Shown here: positions 46,264 to 55,279 of the stretch, piece after piece
How the letters are laid out: each line of letters begins with the position of its first letter
Position numbering within the stretch: the first letter of the stretch is position 1
DNA from: Polyangiaceae bacterium
GTDB taxonomy: Bacteria > Myxococcota_A > Polyangia > Polyangiales > Polyangiaceae
Direction of reading: 5' to 3'
NCBI GenBank assembly: GCA_947475525.1
Contig: CANJMI010000003.1
Location: forward strand, 124,001-188,000
DNA: 64,000 bases
Made by a program: the position numbers and the translations under genes
The notes under the pieces: model-generated
Told to the model about the DNA's origin: nothing
Databases searched by the model: none
What the model saw: only the letters and a program-made list of their open reading frames with translations

Positions 46264-46956
46264 ATGTGGGCCGTGCGCCCTCAAGAACAAGCTGCCGTGA
46301 GACGAGGCGCGGCCTTTGCCGTTGTGGCGCTCGCGCGGGAGGAGCTCCGGCGGACGCGGTGGGCTCGATTCGGGTGGGTAGGCATCGCCATTCCAGTGTT
46401 GCTGGTGCTGGGAGGCGTCGTCGGGGATGCCTCGGATACCCGTCCCAATGAGGCGGCGACGCTCCTCGCGAACATCGTGGTGTGGTCGACCTGGGCATGC
46501 GCAGGTCCGATCGCGCTCGGTGCGGCTGGGGCCTTCGAGCCGTCGGCCCGGTCGCGTGGGGTGGGGTGGCTGCTCGTCCTGCGCGATGTTTCTCGCCGCG
46601 CCTGGCTCGGTGCCAGCGCTCTCGCCGCCATGCTCGAGATCGCGTGGCGTCTCGCCGTTCCGTGGGTGCTGCTCGCGCTGTGTCTCGGATGGCACGCTCG
46701 CTCTCGGGCCGTGGCCGTGATGTCCCTTTCGTTGCTTGCCCTCGCGGCGTTCACTGGCGTGCTGCTCGGTGGGGTCGCGACAGTGTGCTCAGCGCTAGCG
46801 GGCGTCCGAGGGCGCACCCTCTTCGCCGTTGTGGTGGTCGTTCCGTGGCTTTTCGCGAAGGCGTATTTCGATTCGCCGCTGTCCGTTCCGGGGCTGCTCC
46901 AGCGCGCATGGGACCTCGTTGCCGCACACAACACCTCGATCGTGGGGCTCGCGTGA
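46264..46956 (+). CDS. Membrane protein, ABC-2 permease-like, of the pseudo-ABC module
   Basis: The 230-residue protein has about six hydrophobic segments (first near 32-52). It starts with a basic cytoplasmic piece containing VVALAREELRRTRWARFGWV, as in ABC-2 permeases, and lacks the EEKRSGT coupling segment of the GldF-like protein at 2087. I do not recognise a closer family. The ATG at 46264 has no good ribosome-binding site; a GTG at 46273 is an alternative. The stop overlaps the next gene by GTGA. Confidence 0.68.
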   Translation: MWAVRPQEQAAVRRGAAFAVVALAREELRRTRWARFGWVGIAIPVLLVLGGVVGDASDTRPNEAATLLANIVVWSTWACAGPIALGAAGAFEPSARSRGVGWLLVLRDVSRRAWLGASALAAMLEIAWRLAVPWVLLALCLGWHARSRAVAVMSLSLLALAAFTGVLLGGVATVCSALAGVRGRTLFAVVVVVPWLFAKAYFDSPLSVPGLLQRAWDLVAAHNTSIVGLA

Positions 46957-47975
46957 GCGACCTCGAATACGCACCGCGTGGTACCGACAGCGTCCGCCTT
47001 GTCGGCGTGCACGCCTCCGATAGCCTAGGCCTCCGCGGTGGCGCAATTGGGCGGCTTCGCGGCGTCGATTGGACATTCGGACCTGGCATCCACGCCGTCG
47101 TGGGCACCGTTGCCGACGGCACCGCGGCCCTCGCAAGCGTTCTCACCGGCGAGCTGCGACCCGAGGTCGGCTCGTGTCTCGTGGACGGCGTATCGCCTTT
47201 CGATTCCCCCGCGTCCCGCCGCCGAATTGGCGCGCTCTTGCCAAAACCAACCCCGCTCGCGGGAAGCGTGGAAGAGCTTGCCCTATTCTGCGCGGGTCGG
47301 GCCGGCTGGGAAGCTCTGCTCGAACGCTTCGATCTTGGCGCCTTGGCATCGCGGCAACTCGCGACGCTTGCTTTGCGGGATGCGCGCGCCGTCGAACTCG
47401 CGCTGGCCTTCGGGACGGTCTCGCCTCGGCTCTTGGTGTTGTTCGAACCGTGGAGTGATGTTCGAGGGATCGACGTGATGGAATTTCGAGAGCTCCTGCT
47501 CGAGCACGCCGCCACGGTTCCGGTCGTCCTGCTCACGAGCTCGCTCGCTTGCGTCGCGCCGCTCACCGAGCACGTTCTCTTCCTCGCGGGTGGCCGGTTT
47601 GCTGCGCTCGACGGCACGGTGGGATGGCTCGCACGCGCGTCGCAGAAACTCAACGTGACGATCGATTGTCGCAGTGGCCTCGCGGTACGAGAGCTCGCAC
47701 ATGCCCTCTCGACGCGGCTACCGCTTGCCCGCGGAGTGAGCTGGGAGCACGTTGACGGGGAAGCTCCGTTCGGCGTCGTCTCGGTCGTGGCCGACGACCT
47801 CGAAGCGGTGGCGCTCACGGTCGCGCAGGTCTGCCAAGAGCTCGCCGTCGAGGTCCGCTCGATCGCGACGCCACCACTCGATCGTGAGGCGCTCCTCAGT
47901 CAGGTTTTACGCGCTCGATTGGATGGCGCAAGCGAGTCTGAAGGTGCCTACGCCTCAACGTTGAGGCCGCGATGA
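46953..47975 (+). CDS. ABC ATPase-like protein without catalytic motifs
   Basis: The 340-residue protein follows the layout of an ABC ATP-binding domain: RLRGVDWTFGPGIHAVVG, SCLVDGVSPFDSPASRRRIGALLP, a helical part, then LLVLFEPWSDVRGIDVMEF, VVLLTSSL and HVLFLAGGRFAALDGT. The key parts are changed. Walker A is GTVADGTAAL with no GK(S/T), the signature LSxGxxQR is LALRDARA, the Walker B Asp is Phe (LFEP) and the switch His is Ser (LTSS). ATP hydrolysis is therefore unlikely. The last 120 residues resemble the C-terminal extension of GldA-type ATPases. The GTG at 46953 overlaps the upstream gene, and the stop overlaps the downstream one, by 4 bases each. Confidence 0.78.
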   Translation: MSDLEYAPRGTDSVRLVGVHASDSLGLRGGAIGRLRGVDWTFGPGIHAVVGTVADGTAALASVLTGELRPEVGSCLVDGVSPFDSPASRRRIGALLPKPTPLAGSVEELALFCAGRAGWEALLERFDLGALASRQLATLALRDARAVELALAFGTVSPRLLVLFEPWSDVRGIDVMEFRELLLEHAATVPVVLLTSSLACVAPLTEHVLFLAGGRFAALDGTVGWLARASQKLNVTIDCRSGLAVRELAHALSTRLPLARGVSWEHVDGEAPFGVVSVVADDLEAVALTVAQVCQELAVEVRSIATPPLDREALLSQVLRARLDGASESEGAYASTLRPR

Positions 47976-48655
47976 TGCGCGCCGCGCGGCTCGGCTTCGC
48001 CCTTGGTTGGTCCCGCCTCCCACCACGGCGCGTGGCGGTTCTCGCGTTGCTGGGTACGCTCGCATCGTCCGGGGTCGCGTTGGCCGTTCGGTCGTCGTCG
48101 CCGCTCGCGGCTCCGAATGTCGTAGCTTCGTTGGTTTTTGGGCTCGTATTGCCGCTTACGGCCTACGGAGCGGTGTCGACCGGATCGGGCTCGACCGATT
48201 TGTCGAGCGCTACATGGCCGGCGGCTCGCCGTGGCTTCTCCCGTCGCCCCGTCGCAATGGGCCTCGCACTCGCGGCTTTTGTCGCCACGCTCGCGGTGGT
48301 GTTTCCGGTGCTGCTCGTCGGTTTTGGTGTCGCTTATCGCGCCACGCCTGGCTTCTCAAAGGACTGCGTGACGAGCGGTGGACTTGTCGCGCTCGGCGCT
48401 GCTGCTTACGTTTCCGCGTTCAGTTTGGCCTCGACGGCGATGCGGCGCGGGCGCGCTCGGAGCTTGCTCTTGTGTCTCGATTTTTTCGTGGGGGCTTTCG
48501 GCTCGGCGTTCAGTCTTCCGTTCCCGCGGGCCCACTTGAGGAGCCTCCTCGGCGGCGAGGCGGTCGCCATGTTGTCGCAGCGTCAGAGCTCCGGCGCACT
48601 GCTCACACTGACGCTGGTCGCGTTCGTGATGGCGCTCGTTCGCCTGCGTCGCTGA
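47972..48655 (+). CDS. Membrane protein, third gene of the pseudo-ABC module
   Basis: The 227-residue protein has about six hydrophobic segments (22-40, 49-70, 93-118, 135-153, 166-184 and 208-223) and short Arg-rich loops such as MRRGRARS and RRGFSRRP. It is permease-like, but the family is not recognised. The ATG overlaps the pseudo-ATPase stop (ATGA), so the three genes should be made together. The 3' end overlaps the convergent TetR gene by 53 bases. Confidence 0.65.
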   Translation: MMRAARLGFALGWSRLPPRRVAVLALLGTLASSGVALAVRSSSPLAAPNVVASLVFGLVLPLTAYGAVSTGSGSTDLSSATWPAARRGFSRRPVAMGLALAAFVATLAVVFPVLLVGFGVAYRATPGFSKDCVTSGGLVALGAAAYVSAFSLASTAMRRGRARSLLLCLDFFVGAFGSAFSLPFPRAHLRSLLGGEAVAMLSQRQSSGALLTLTLVAFVMALVRLRR

Positions 48656-49274
48656 CGCTGTGGCTGCTGCTCGACGAAGGCGGCGTGGGACCGAACATCG
48701 ACAGCATTGCCGCGGCGAGATCGCGTCGCAAGGCCACTGGGCTCTTCTTTAGTCCGACCGCGGCCACGATGAACGGCTCGAAGAGCAGCCAGCCGAGTCC
48801 GAGCGCCATCGCCATCGCCACGGGCGTTCGCGGATCGACGTCGCTGCGGAGCTGTCCCCGCTTTTTCGCATCGCGCGCGATCGCGAGGAGCGCGTCGACG
48901 ACAGGGAAGCGCTGTTGGAGGTCGGCGACATCGCTGCCGTCGAGCAGCGCACGCGCGAGCACACGGAGGTAGCGGCTCTGTCCCAACGCGAGGAGCATGG
49001 TCAGCGGCAAGCTCTCCGGGGGCGAGTCGCCTTTCGCCGGGAACGCGTGGAGCTCACCGCCGAGCATCTCCATCACGGCACGCACGACGCCTTCTTTCGA
49101 ACCGAAATGCCGATGAACGAGGCCATGGTTCACCTGCGCGGCGGCGGCGATGTCGCGGACTGTAATCGCCGACGGCCCGCGCGAAGCGAGGAGGTTCGCG
49201 GCAGCTTCGATGACCGCGCGGCGTACTTCTTCTCGACCTCGCGGCAGCGCCTCCGTGGTCGCTTTGCGCGTCAC
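48603..49274 (-). CDS. TetR family transcriptional regulator
   Basis: The 223-residue regulator has the TetR helix-turn-helix (about 15-62: RRAVIEAAANLLASRG, ITVRDIAAAAQVNHGLVHRHFGSKEGV) and a helical ligand domain. The C-terminal 25 residues are Ser/Arg-rich. The GTG start overlaps the stop of the sulfatase-like gene as GTGA, so it is co-transcribed with it, and the palindromes upstream of that gene are its likely operators. The overlap with the convergent membrane protein gene may add antisense interference. Confidence 0.88.
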   Translation of the reverse strand: MTRKATTEALPRGREEVRRAVIEAAANLLASRGPSAITVRDIAAAAQVNHGLVHRHFGSKEGVVRAVMEMLGGELHAFPAKGDSPPESLPLTMLLALGQSRYLRVLARALLDGSDVADLQQRFPVVDALLAIARDAKKRGQLRSDVDPRTPVAMAMALGLGWLLFEPFIVAAVGLKKSPVALRRDLAAAMLSMFGPTPPSSSSSHSVSDAGERAPSRTRPASV

Positions 49275-50539
49275 GCGAACGGCCGGCCTTCGTCCGCGTA
49301 AGCGGCAGCGGATCGATAGAGATTGACTGCCATAAGGCTCGTCTCGGTCGCCGCGCGCTTGCGGTATATTTCCGCGGTTCGGCGGCCTACGTCGAGGGCC
49401 TCGGGGGACGCCTCGAGGGCGAAGTCGGCCAGGTGGCAGGCGAGCGCATGTTCCCCGCTTTCGGAGAGCGCGACGGCCCGATCGAGCAGCGATGTCACCC
49501 CACCCGAGAGCGCCGCGACTTCGAGCGCGAGTGACTGGCGCGTGGCGGGTTTCAGCTCACTCGGACGGCCACTGTACCAGCCGCCGTAGTAGCGGATGAC
49601 GTTCCGCGCGATGAACTCGGCTTCGTCGTATACGGGCTGCAGCCACGGTGAGGTCGACTGCGGCAACTCGAGCGATCGAACGATGTCAACGTGCGGCGGC
49701 GAACCGGCCTCCATCAGTGCCAGCGTGCGCTCCACGATAAGGTCAAGGTAGTCCGCCGTCTCGATGAGCATCTGGCGAGCAAGCACCGGGTCGTTGATGA
49801 CCGGACCGCCGTGTCCTGGGCAAATCGTTCGCGGCTCGAGCGCCGCCATCGCGCGAAGCCCCCGCGCCCAATCCCACGGGTAACGCTGCGCTTTCTGCGG
49901 ATTGCCCGCGTTCGGTACGCCCCAGATGAGAAGATCTCCCGGGCACAGCACGCCGCGGCTTGGGCAAAAGATCCACGTGTGGTCGTCCGTCTCGCCTTTG
50001 CAATGGTGCAGCTCAAACCGCACGCCGCCTACGTCGAGCGAGAGCACATCGTCGAACAAAAGTGTCGGCGGGTGCTCGGGGAAACCGAAAGTATCGTAGA
50101 GGTCGAGACTCTTCGCCGTGGCGGAGCCATCGAATTGCCGCGCGTTCAACGCCGCGTTGTGTTGCTGCGTGCGCTGGTAGCGTTCGAAACGTTGGATGGT
50201 GTTTCGGTGAGCGATCACCTGCGGCGCCGCCTGGTCGGCGAGCAGGTAGGCCCCGAGTCCGAAGGCGTGATCGACATGCCCGTGCGTGTAAATCGCGGTG
50301 TGGACCTTCGCCTGCGATCGTTGCCGGAGGAGCGCCGCGAGCCCGAGGGAGAGTCGCCGCAAGCCCGTGTCGACGAGCACGAGACCTTCGTCCGTTTCGA
50401 AAGCCGTGACTCCGCTAAAGAGGGACGCAAAATGCGTGCGCTCTGCGACCTCGACGGGGCCGCCCGTCCAGAAGAACTTGGCGTCTTCCGGCCCGCTGCC
50501 GGCAAAACCCTGGAATTGGTCGCGAGGATTGATGCACAT
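49271..50539 (-). CDS. Metallo-beta-lactamase fold hydrolase, alkylsulfatase-like
   Basis: The 422-residue protein has the metal motif THGHVDHAFG (HxHxDH), further ligands in GETDDHTW and CPGDLL, and CPGHGGP. After about residue 300 comes a helical region (YYGGWYSGRPSELKPATRQSL, then AVALSESGEHALACHLADFALEASP) like the dimerisation domain of Bds1/SdsA1-type alkylsulfatases. It may hydrolyse a sulfate ester or related compound. No signal peptide is seen. The ATG at 50539 is preferred; a start at 50602 would lie inside the operator palindrome. The TetR gene follows with a 4-base overlap. Confidence 0.85.
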   Translation of the reverse strand: MCINPRDQFQGFAGSGPEDAKFFWTGGPVEVAERTHFASLFSGVTAFETDEGLVLVDTGLRRLSLGLAALLRQRSQAKVHTAIYTHGHVDHAFGLGAYLLADQAAPQVIAHRNTIQRFERYQRTQQHNAALNARQFDGSATAKSLDLYDTFGFPEHPPTLLFDDVLSLDVGGVRFELHHCKGETDDHTWIFCPSRGVLCPGDLLIWGVPNAGNPQKAQRYPWDWARGLRAMAALEPRTICPGHGGPVINDPVLARQMLIETADYLDLIVERTLALMEAGSPPHVDIVRSLELPQSTSPWLQPVYDEAEFIARNVIRYYGGWYSGRPSELKPATRQSLALEVAALSGGVTSLLDRAVALSESGEHALACHLADFALEASPEALDVGRRTAEIYRKRAATETSLMAVNLYRSAAAYADEGRPFA

Positions 50540-50570
50540 AGGTGGGGTCCGCTTCGCTCGTTGCTGAAGT

Positions 50571-50612
50571 GTAGTTGCTCGACTACGGAACACTGTAGTC
50601 AATCGACTACAG
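50571..50612. promoter_or_regulatory. Two palindromic operators for the TetR/sulfatase operon
   Basis: Site one is GTAGT-6-ACTAC at 50571-50586. Site two is CTGTAGTC-AATC-GACTACAG at 50593-50612, a perfect 8-base inverted repeat. Both share the half-site GTAGT/ACTAC, with centres 24 bases apart. They lie 32-73 bases before the ATG, where TetR operators usually lie, and between the divergence-free gap and the GH57 gene stop. Confidence 0.7.
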
Positions 50613-50674
50613 ACGTCAAGCGTCGGACCTCCGTGCGGGTTTTTTCGGGCGGCCTGCGCCCGAGTACGCGGGCC

Positions 50675-53116
50675 TCAGTGCTTGACGTTCGGGCGCTTGG
50701 CGAGCTCGGAGGAGACGTTGAGCTCGTCGGCAAGGCGGAGGACCCCTTCGCTCGGCTCGAGGCCGTCCCGTAGCGCGTCGCAGAGCAACTCTTGGGCGCG
50801 TTCGAGATCGAGTTCGATCTCGAGCTTGGCGGCGACTTCGAGCAGGCTGAGGGCGGCGCTTAGCGGTGTTGAGCCTCCCGCCCGTTCGACGTCGTCCTCG
50901 CCGGCGGCCACCCTCCGCAGCTGACGCAAGAGCGCCTGCTCCATTTTGAGTCGCGAAGTTTCCGTCGGTATGCGGCAGCCAAACGCCCGCGCTTCGTCGG
51001 CGATTTGGAGCGCGGCGTGGTAGGCGGTGTCTCCAAGCTCCTCGCCGGGCAGCGTGGCTGTGGCATCCTCGAAACGCCGACCGAGAGCGAGCTCGGCCGC
51101 GGCTCGAAGCTCGGCGGGCATCGCCAATCCGGCCTGTCGAAACGATGCGATGGTCGCTTGGCTGTCCCGGAACATCGCCTCGAAGTGCGCCGTGTAGCTG
51201 GCCCTCAGCTCCGCGAAGAGACCTTGGCTAAGGCTCTCGCGATCAGTCGGAAGCACGTGCTCGATTCCGAACGCGTCGGGGCCGAGCTCCTCCTGCGCGA
51301 CCCGCAGGGCCGTGAGCAGGCTGCCGCTCTTCACCGCGGCAACGATGCGCGACTCGCTCTCGCTGAACGCCGCCGCGCCTGGGAAATCCTTGACGAGACA
51401 GTGAAGGTCGAGGCCTCCGAAATGCATCGCGCAGCATGCGAACTCGGCTGTGCGTCCCGTCGCTTCGCTCGTCAGTACGAGGTGGGACAAGCACAGCCGC
51501 ATTCGCCCGCCTTCCTCGTGGCGCTGGTAGGCGACCTCGTAGCGTTGGTTGCCGATGCGGCTCGTCGCGACCCCCTCACTCACGAAGCGTCGCATGCTCA
51601 CGTGTGCGGCGGTTGTTTGTCGGGTCACCCGCGAGCCCCGAACGGCCTCGCGGTAGAGGTCGGCACCGTTGCCGCGTTCCGGGTGGTTGCTGTGCGCCTC
51701 GGCGAGTACTTCGAGGAAACGCGCTTCTGGATCGGGTGCGCCCTCTTCGCGCAGTTGGTCGACGAGCCGACCGGCGTAACGCAGTACTTGCACCGCTTCG
51801 AGTCCCGAGATGTCGCTGAAGAACCATCCGCAACTCGTGTACATCGTCATCGCGCTGCGTTGCTGCTCGAGCAGGGCCAAGAGCCGCGACCGTTTCGCCT
51901 CGGCATGGCGCGGGACACCGTGGCGCTCGAGGAAGACTGCCCGGTTCGTGTGCGGGTCGGAATAAAGGTTCATCGCGTCATCGCGCAGCGCCCACGGATC
52001 GCGGCACAGCTCGCCGCCCGCGGACTCGAAGAACGTGGCGGCTTCGTCGCGCAACACGTCGAGAGCCAGGCGTAAGGGTGTGCGCCAGCGCTGGTCCCAG
52101 CCATGTTTTCCCCCCGTGTGGCAGCCGCAGTCGCGGTACCAGCGACCTACGCCATGCGCGCAACTCCACGAACTACCCCGACCATCGGGACCGAGCGCGA
52201 TGTCCACCTCTTCCGTTGGCGGCGCGTGGTCGAGCCATTCACCGTAATTGGTGATCCAGAAGCCGCGGCGCGGTGCTTCCGTCGTCAGCGCGTACGCGAG
52301 GCAGCGCTCGCCGTGCCGATGATGGTGGCCGTAGCTCTCGCCATCGGTCACCGCGTGGACAAGCGTTCCTGGCCCGCCCGATGCGCGCTCGAGTCGGTCG
52401 ACGAACGCGCGGCTCGAGGTCAGCAATCCCTCGAACGCGATGCCGAGCGACACGGCGCCATCGTAAAAAAATAGCGCCATCGAGCGCCCCGAACCGTCCG
52501 GATGCAGGTAGCGGTAGGGCCGCCCTGGATCGATCCCGTGAACGTCGCGCCAGAGGCCGCCCTCCAAGATGCGTGCGGCCTGTCCCGGTGCGAGGATTGC
52601 GTAGCGCATTCCCTCGTCGATGAGGGCGCCGAGCGTTCGCTTGTCACAGGCGGTTTCAGGCAGCCACATCCCCTCCGCGTCGCGTCCGAACCGATGCCGA
52701 AAATCGGTGAGTCCCCAGCGAATTTGCGTCCGCAGATCGCGCTCGTTCAAAAGCGGCAGGATCGCGTGGTTGTACGCTTGCGCGATCGCATTGCCGTGCC
52801 CCCCGTGCTCGAGAGCGCTCGCGCGGTCGGCGTCGATGACGCGGCGGTAGGTTGCCGGTTCGTGGTCCTCGAGCCAGCTCGCGAGCGTCGGTCCAAAGTT
52901 GAAGCTCATGCGCCGGTAGTTGTCGACGACGCCGAGTACGGCGTTCGCATCGTCGTAGACGCGAGCGAAGCCATTCGGCCGGTAGCACTCGTGGTGGATA
53001 CGCGCGTTCCAATCGTGAAACGGGGCGGCCGAGGGCTCTTGATCGACGAGCCCGGTCCATGGGTTCTCGCGCGGCGGCTGGTAGAAATGGCCGTGGATGA
53101 TCAGCGCGGGTTTCAC
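50675..53116 (-). CDS. Glycoside hydrolase family 57-like protein with DUF3536
   Basis: The 813-residue cytoplasmic protein starts with ALIIHGHFYQPPRENPWTG, which holds the GH57 first motif (H..QP), and has GMWLPETACDKRTL with the Glu typical of this group. HGVGRWYRDCGCHTGG is a distinctive middle segment. The C-terminal half is the helical DUF3536 region. GH57 enzymes act on alpha-glucans (amylase, branching or transferase reactions); the exact reaction is not determined here. The gene is 90 bases from the divergent DUF362 gene. Confidence 0.85.
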   Translation of the reverse strand: MKPALIIHGHFYQPPRENPWTGLVDQEPSAAPFHDWNARIHHECYRPNGFARVYDDANAVLGVVDNYRRMSFNFGPTLASWLEDHEPATYRRVIDADRASALEHGGHGNAIAQAYNHAILPLLNERDLRTQIRWGLTDFRHRFGRDAEGMWLPETACDKRTLGALIDEGMRYAILAPGQAARILEGGLWRDVHGIDPGRPYRYLHPDGSGRSMALFFYDGAVSLGIAFEGLLTSSRAFVDRLERASGGPGTLVHAVTDGESYGHHHRHGERCLAYALTTEAPRRGFWITNYGEWLDHAPPTEEVDIALGPDGRGSSWSCAHGVGRWYRDCGCHTGGKHGWDQRWRTPLRLALDVLRDEAATFFESAGGELCRDPWALRDDAMNLYSDPHTNRAVFLERHGVPRHAEAKRSRLLALLEQQRSAMTMYTSCGWFFSDISGLEAVQVLRYAGRLVDQLREEGAPDPEARFLEVLAEAHSNHPERGNGADLYREAVRGSRVTRQTTAAHVSMRRFVSEGVATSRIGNQRYEVAYQRHEEGGRMRLCLSHLVLTSEATGRTAEFACCAMHFGGLDLHCLVKDFPGAAAFSESESRIVAAVKSGSLLTALRVAQEELGPDAFGIEHVLPTDRESLSQGLFAELRASYTAHFEAMFRDSQATIASFRQAGLAMPAELRAAAELALGRRFEDATATLPGEELGDTAYHAALQIADEARAFGCRIPTETSRLKMEQALLRQLRRVAAGEDDVERAGGSTPLSAALSLLEVAAKLEIELDLERAQELLCDALRDGLEPSEGVLRLADELNVSSELAKRPNVKH

Positions 53117-53206
53117 ACGCGAAGTCTACCAGTCCGGTCCGCCGGCGGGCGACCTCGTGGCGGTGTCAGTCGCGGGGCGCCCGGGAATCGCGTACGCTGT
53201 CGCACA

Positions 53207-54700
53207 ATGAAACCGATTGGCGCGGCCAAGGTCATCATCCGACGGTGCGACAGTTACGACATCGACGCGATCCGCCAGATCGTCCGCGAGGGTCTCGAAG
53301 AGTTGGGGCTGCAGCCGCATGGTCGCACGCTCCTCAAGCCGAACTGCGTGTCCTCTGGGCCGATGTTCCAAAATGCTTACACGAGGCCGGAGTTCTTGGA
53401 AGGCGTACTCCTCGCACTGCAGGATCGCGATGGCGGCATGACCGAGCTCGCAGTCGGAGAGCGCTGCGGCATCACGATTCCCACGCGCACGTCCTTCGAA
53501 GGCGCTGGTTATTACCCCGTTTTCAAGCGCACCGGCGTCAAGCATTACCACTTCGAGGAGGTGCCCCAGGTCGAGATCCCCCTCACTCACGAGGCGCGTC
53601 TTCGCGACTACATCTTCACGCCCGAGCCGGTCGCTCGCGCCGACTTTTTTGTCAATTGCCCGAAGTTCAAGTCGCACCCGTGGACCACGGTGACCTTCGC
53701 GATGAAGAACTACATTGGCATCCAGGACGACCGCCATCGGCTGATCGATCACGATCATCGGTTGAACGAAAAGATCGCCGATCTGCAGCACATCATTCAG
53801 CCGCAGTTCATTGCCATCGACGCCATCACCGCCGGTGCCGGCCGCATGTTGACGCCGATCCCCTTCGACCTCGGCCTGATCATCATGGGCAACAACTCCG
53901 TCGGTTTCGACACCGTTTGCTCGCACATCATCGGGCTCGATCCCGAAACGATCGAACACATTCGCTTCGCGCGTGAGCAGGGCTTTGGGCCGACCGCGCT
54001 CGAGGACATCACGATCACCGGAGACGTCTCGCTCGAGGAGGCGCAGGCCAAGGCTCGCGGGTTTCAGGTGGGCCTCGTGCGGGTCGAGAAGTACTTCGAG
54101 GGCACTCACATCAGCGCGTACGCCGGCCCACCGCCGGAGTTGGAGCGCACGGATTATTGTTGGGGAGGTTGTCCCGGAGCGATCGAAGAGGCCGTCGAGA
54201 TCCTCCGGCTTTTCGACGCGGACTTCGATGAAAAAATCCCGCATATGCACGTCGTTTTCGGCGCGTATGACGGTCCTATCGACGTAAAACCCGGCGAAAA
54301 GGTGGTCTTCATCGGTGACTGCGCGAAGTTCGAAGGCACGCTCGGAGACAAGCTCGTTTCGGTCAAGAGCCTCTACCGCGACCGCGCGACGAAAGATCCG
54401 CACGAGGCCGAACACGACGACATCCTCGCGAAGATTTTTTCGGTGCGCGCGACGTTGCGTGATGCGCGGGACGAGCCGTTCATCCGGCTGGAGGGTTGTC
54501 CTGTGAGCGTGGCGGAGCAGGTACTCGCGCTGGTGATGATCGGCGGCACGAAAAACCCTTACATGTCCGCGAGCGAGGCCATGCGTTTCAACAAGGGCTA
54601 CCTGATGTGGAAGGGCACGATGGCGGCGAAACGGCTCCGCGGCATCCCGTATCAGAAGCATGGGGCGTTCGAAGAACGCGGCGAGTCGGCCCCCGAGTGA
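53207..54700 (+). CDS. DUF362 domain protein
   Basis: The 497-residue protein contains the DUF362 layout: GRTLLKPNCVSSGPM, VGERCGITIPTR, FVNCPKFKSHPWTTVTFAMKNYIG and DAITAGAGRM. It also has DYCWGGCPGAIEEA, where two Cys could bind metal. DUF362 proteins are sometimes fused to ferredoxin domains, but none is present here. The function is unknown. The ATG at 53207 gives MKPIGAAKVIIRRCDSYD; a much longer reading from 52502 is antisense to the GH57 gene and rejected. TACGCT (53193-53198) lies 8 bases upstream. Confidence 0.82.
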   Translation: MKPIGAAKVIIRRCDSYDIDAIRQIVREGLEELGLQPHGRTLLKPNCVSSGPMFQNAYTRPEFLEGVLLALQDRDGGMTELAVGERCGITIPTRTSFEGAGYYPVFKRTGVKHYHFEEVPQVEIPLTHEARLRDYIFTPEPVARADFFVNCPKFKSHPWTTVTFAMKNYIGIQDDRHRLIDHDHRLNEKIADLQHIIQPQFIAIDAITAGAGRMLTPIPFDLGLIIMGNNSVGFDTVCSHIIGLDPETIEHIRFAREQGFGPTALEDITITGDVSLEEAQAKARGFQVGLVRVEKYFEGTHISAYAGPPPELERTDYCWGGCPGAIEEAVEILRLFDADFDEKIPHMHVVFGAYDGPIDVKPGEKVVFIGDCAKFEGTLGDKLVSVKSLYRDRATKDPHEAEHDDILAKIFSVRATLRDARDEPFIRLEGCPVSVAEQVLALVMIGGTKNPYMSASEAMRFNKGYLMWKGTMAAKRLRGIPYQKHGAFEERGESAPE

Positions 54701-54707
54701 GCCCGCT

Positions 54708-55235
54708 GTGCAGCGAATCATCGACGTTTCTGCATCTTCGGTGACGTTGCGCACGCGCGCGACCGGCCTCTTCGCTCGGTTTGCGCACGACCTCGAGATC
54801 GAGGCCCGTGGGTTCAGCGGTTGGGTCGAGGTCGAAGGCGCGAGCACGACCGCGGAGCTTACGTTCCCCGTCGCGGAGCTTCGCGTCGTCGGCGTTTTGC
54901 GAGCTGGACGAGTCGCTCGCAACGTCCTTTCGTCGAAGGACGTCCTCGAGATCGAGCGGAAAGTACGGATGGAGGTGCTCGTCGGCCCCACCGTCATCGT
55001 GAGGTGGAGCGGCGACCTGCTGCGTGGGGAGCTGCGCGTCGTCGCACCGCGAGGCGAGCAGCGCCTCGCCGTCGCGGTCACGGTCGACACGAAGAGCGAC
55101 AGCACACTCGTGGTGCGCGGGCGCATGCGCATCTCACTTAACCGACTTGGCTGCCCCGAGGTCAAGGCACCGTTCGGGGCGTTCAAAGTGGCGGACGATG
55201 TCGATGTCGAGGCCGTCCTCGCGCTCGGTGCGTAA
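54708..55235 (+). CDS. YceI-like beta-barrel protein
   Basis: The 175-residue protein starts RIIDVSASSVTLRTRATGLFARFAHDLEI, close to YceI-type lipocalin-like proteins that bind isoprenoid lipids, with the FAHDLEI segment near the ligand opening. No signal peptide is present, unlike exported YceI. The GTG at 54708 lies 8 bases after the DUF362 stop and is preferred to an ATG at 54660 inside that gene. The two genes are likely co-transcribed. The call rests on the N-terminal pattern and size only. Confidence 0.6.
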   Translation: MQRIIDVSASSVTLRTRATGLFARFAHDLEIEARGFSGWVEVEGASTTAELTFPVAELRVVGVLRAGRVARNVLSSKDVLEIERKVRMEVLVGPTVIVRWSGDLLRGELRVVAPRGEQRLAVAVTVDTKSDSTLVVRGRMRISLNRLGCPEVKAPFGAFKVADDVDVEAVLALGA

Positions 55236-55279
55236 CCGGGCGAGGCGCCTCGACGTCGTCGTGTTTCTCGCTCGCGCTG

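Noticed and set aside
50640-50662. Terminator after the GH57 gene (CGGGCG-5-CGCCCG)
   Set aside because: The T-run precedes the stem on the plus strand and becomes an A-run on the minus strand, so it cannot end the minus-strand transcript.
52502-53206. Longer N-terminus for the DUF362 protein
   Set aside because: Antisense to the GH57 gene; no domain in the extra part.
53126-55186. Long minus-strand frame opposite the DUF362 and YceI-like genes
   Set aside because: No motif, and the plus-strand genes have clear families.
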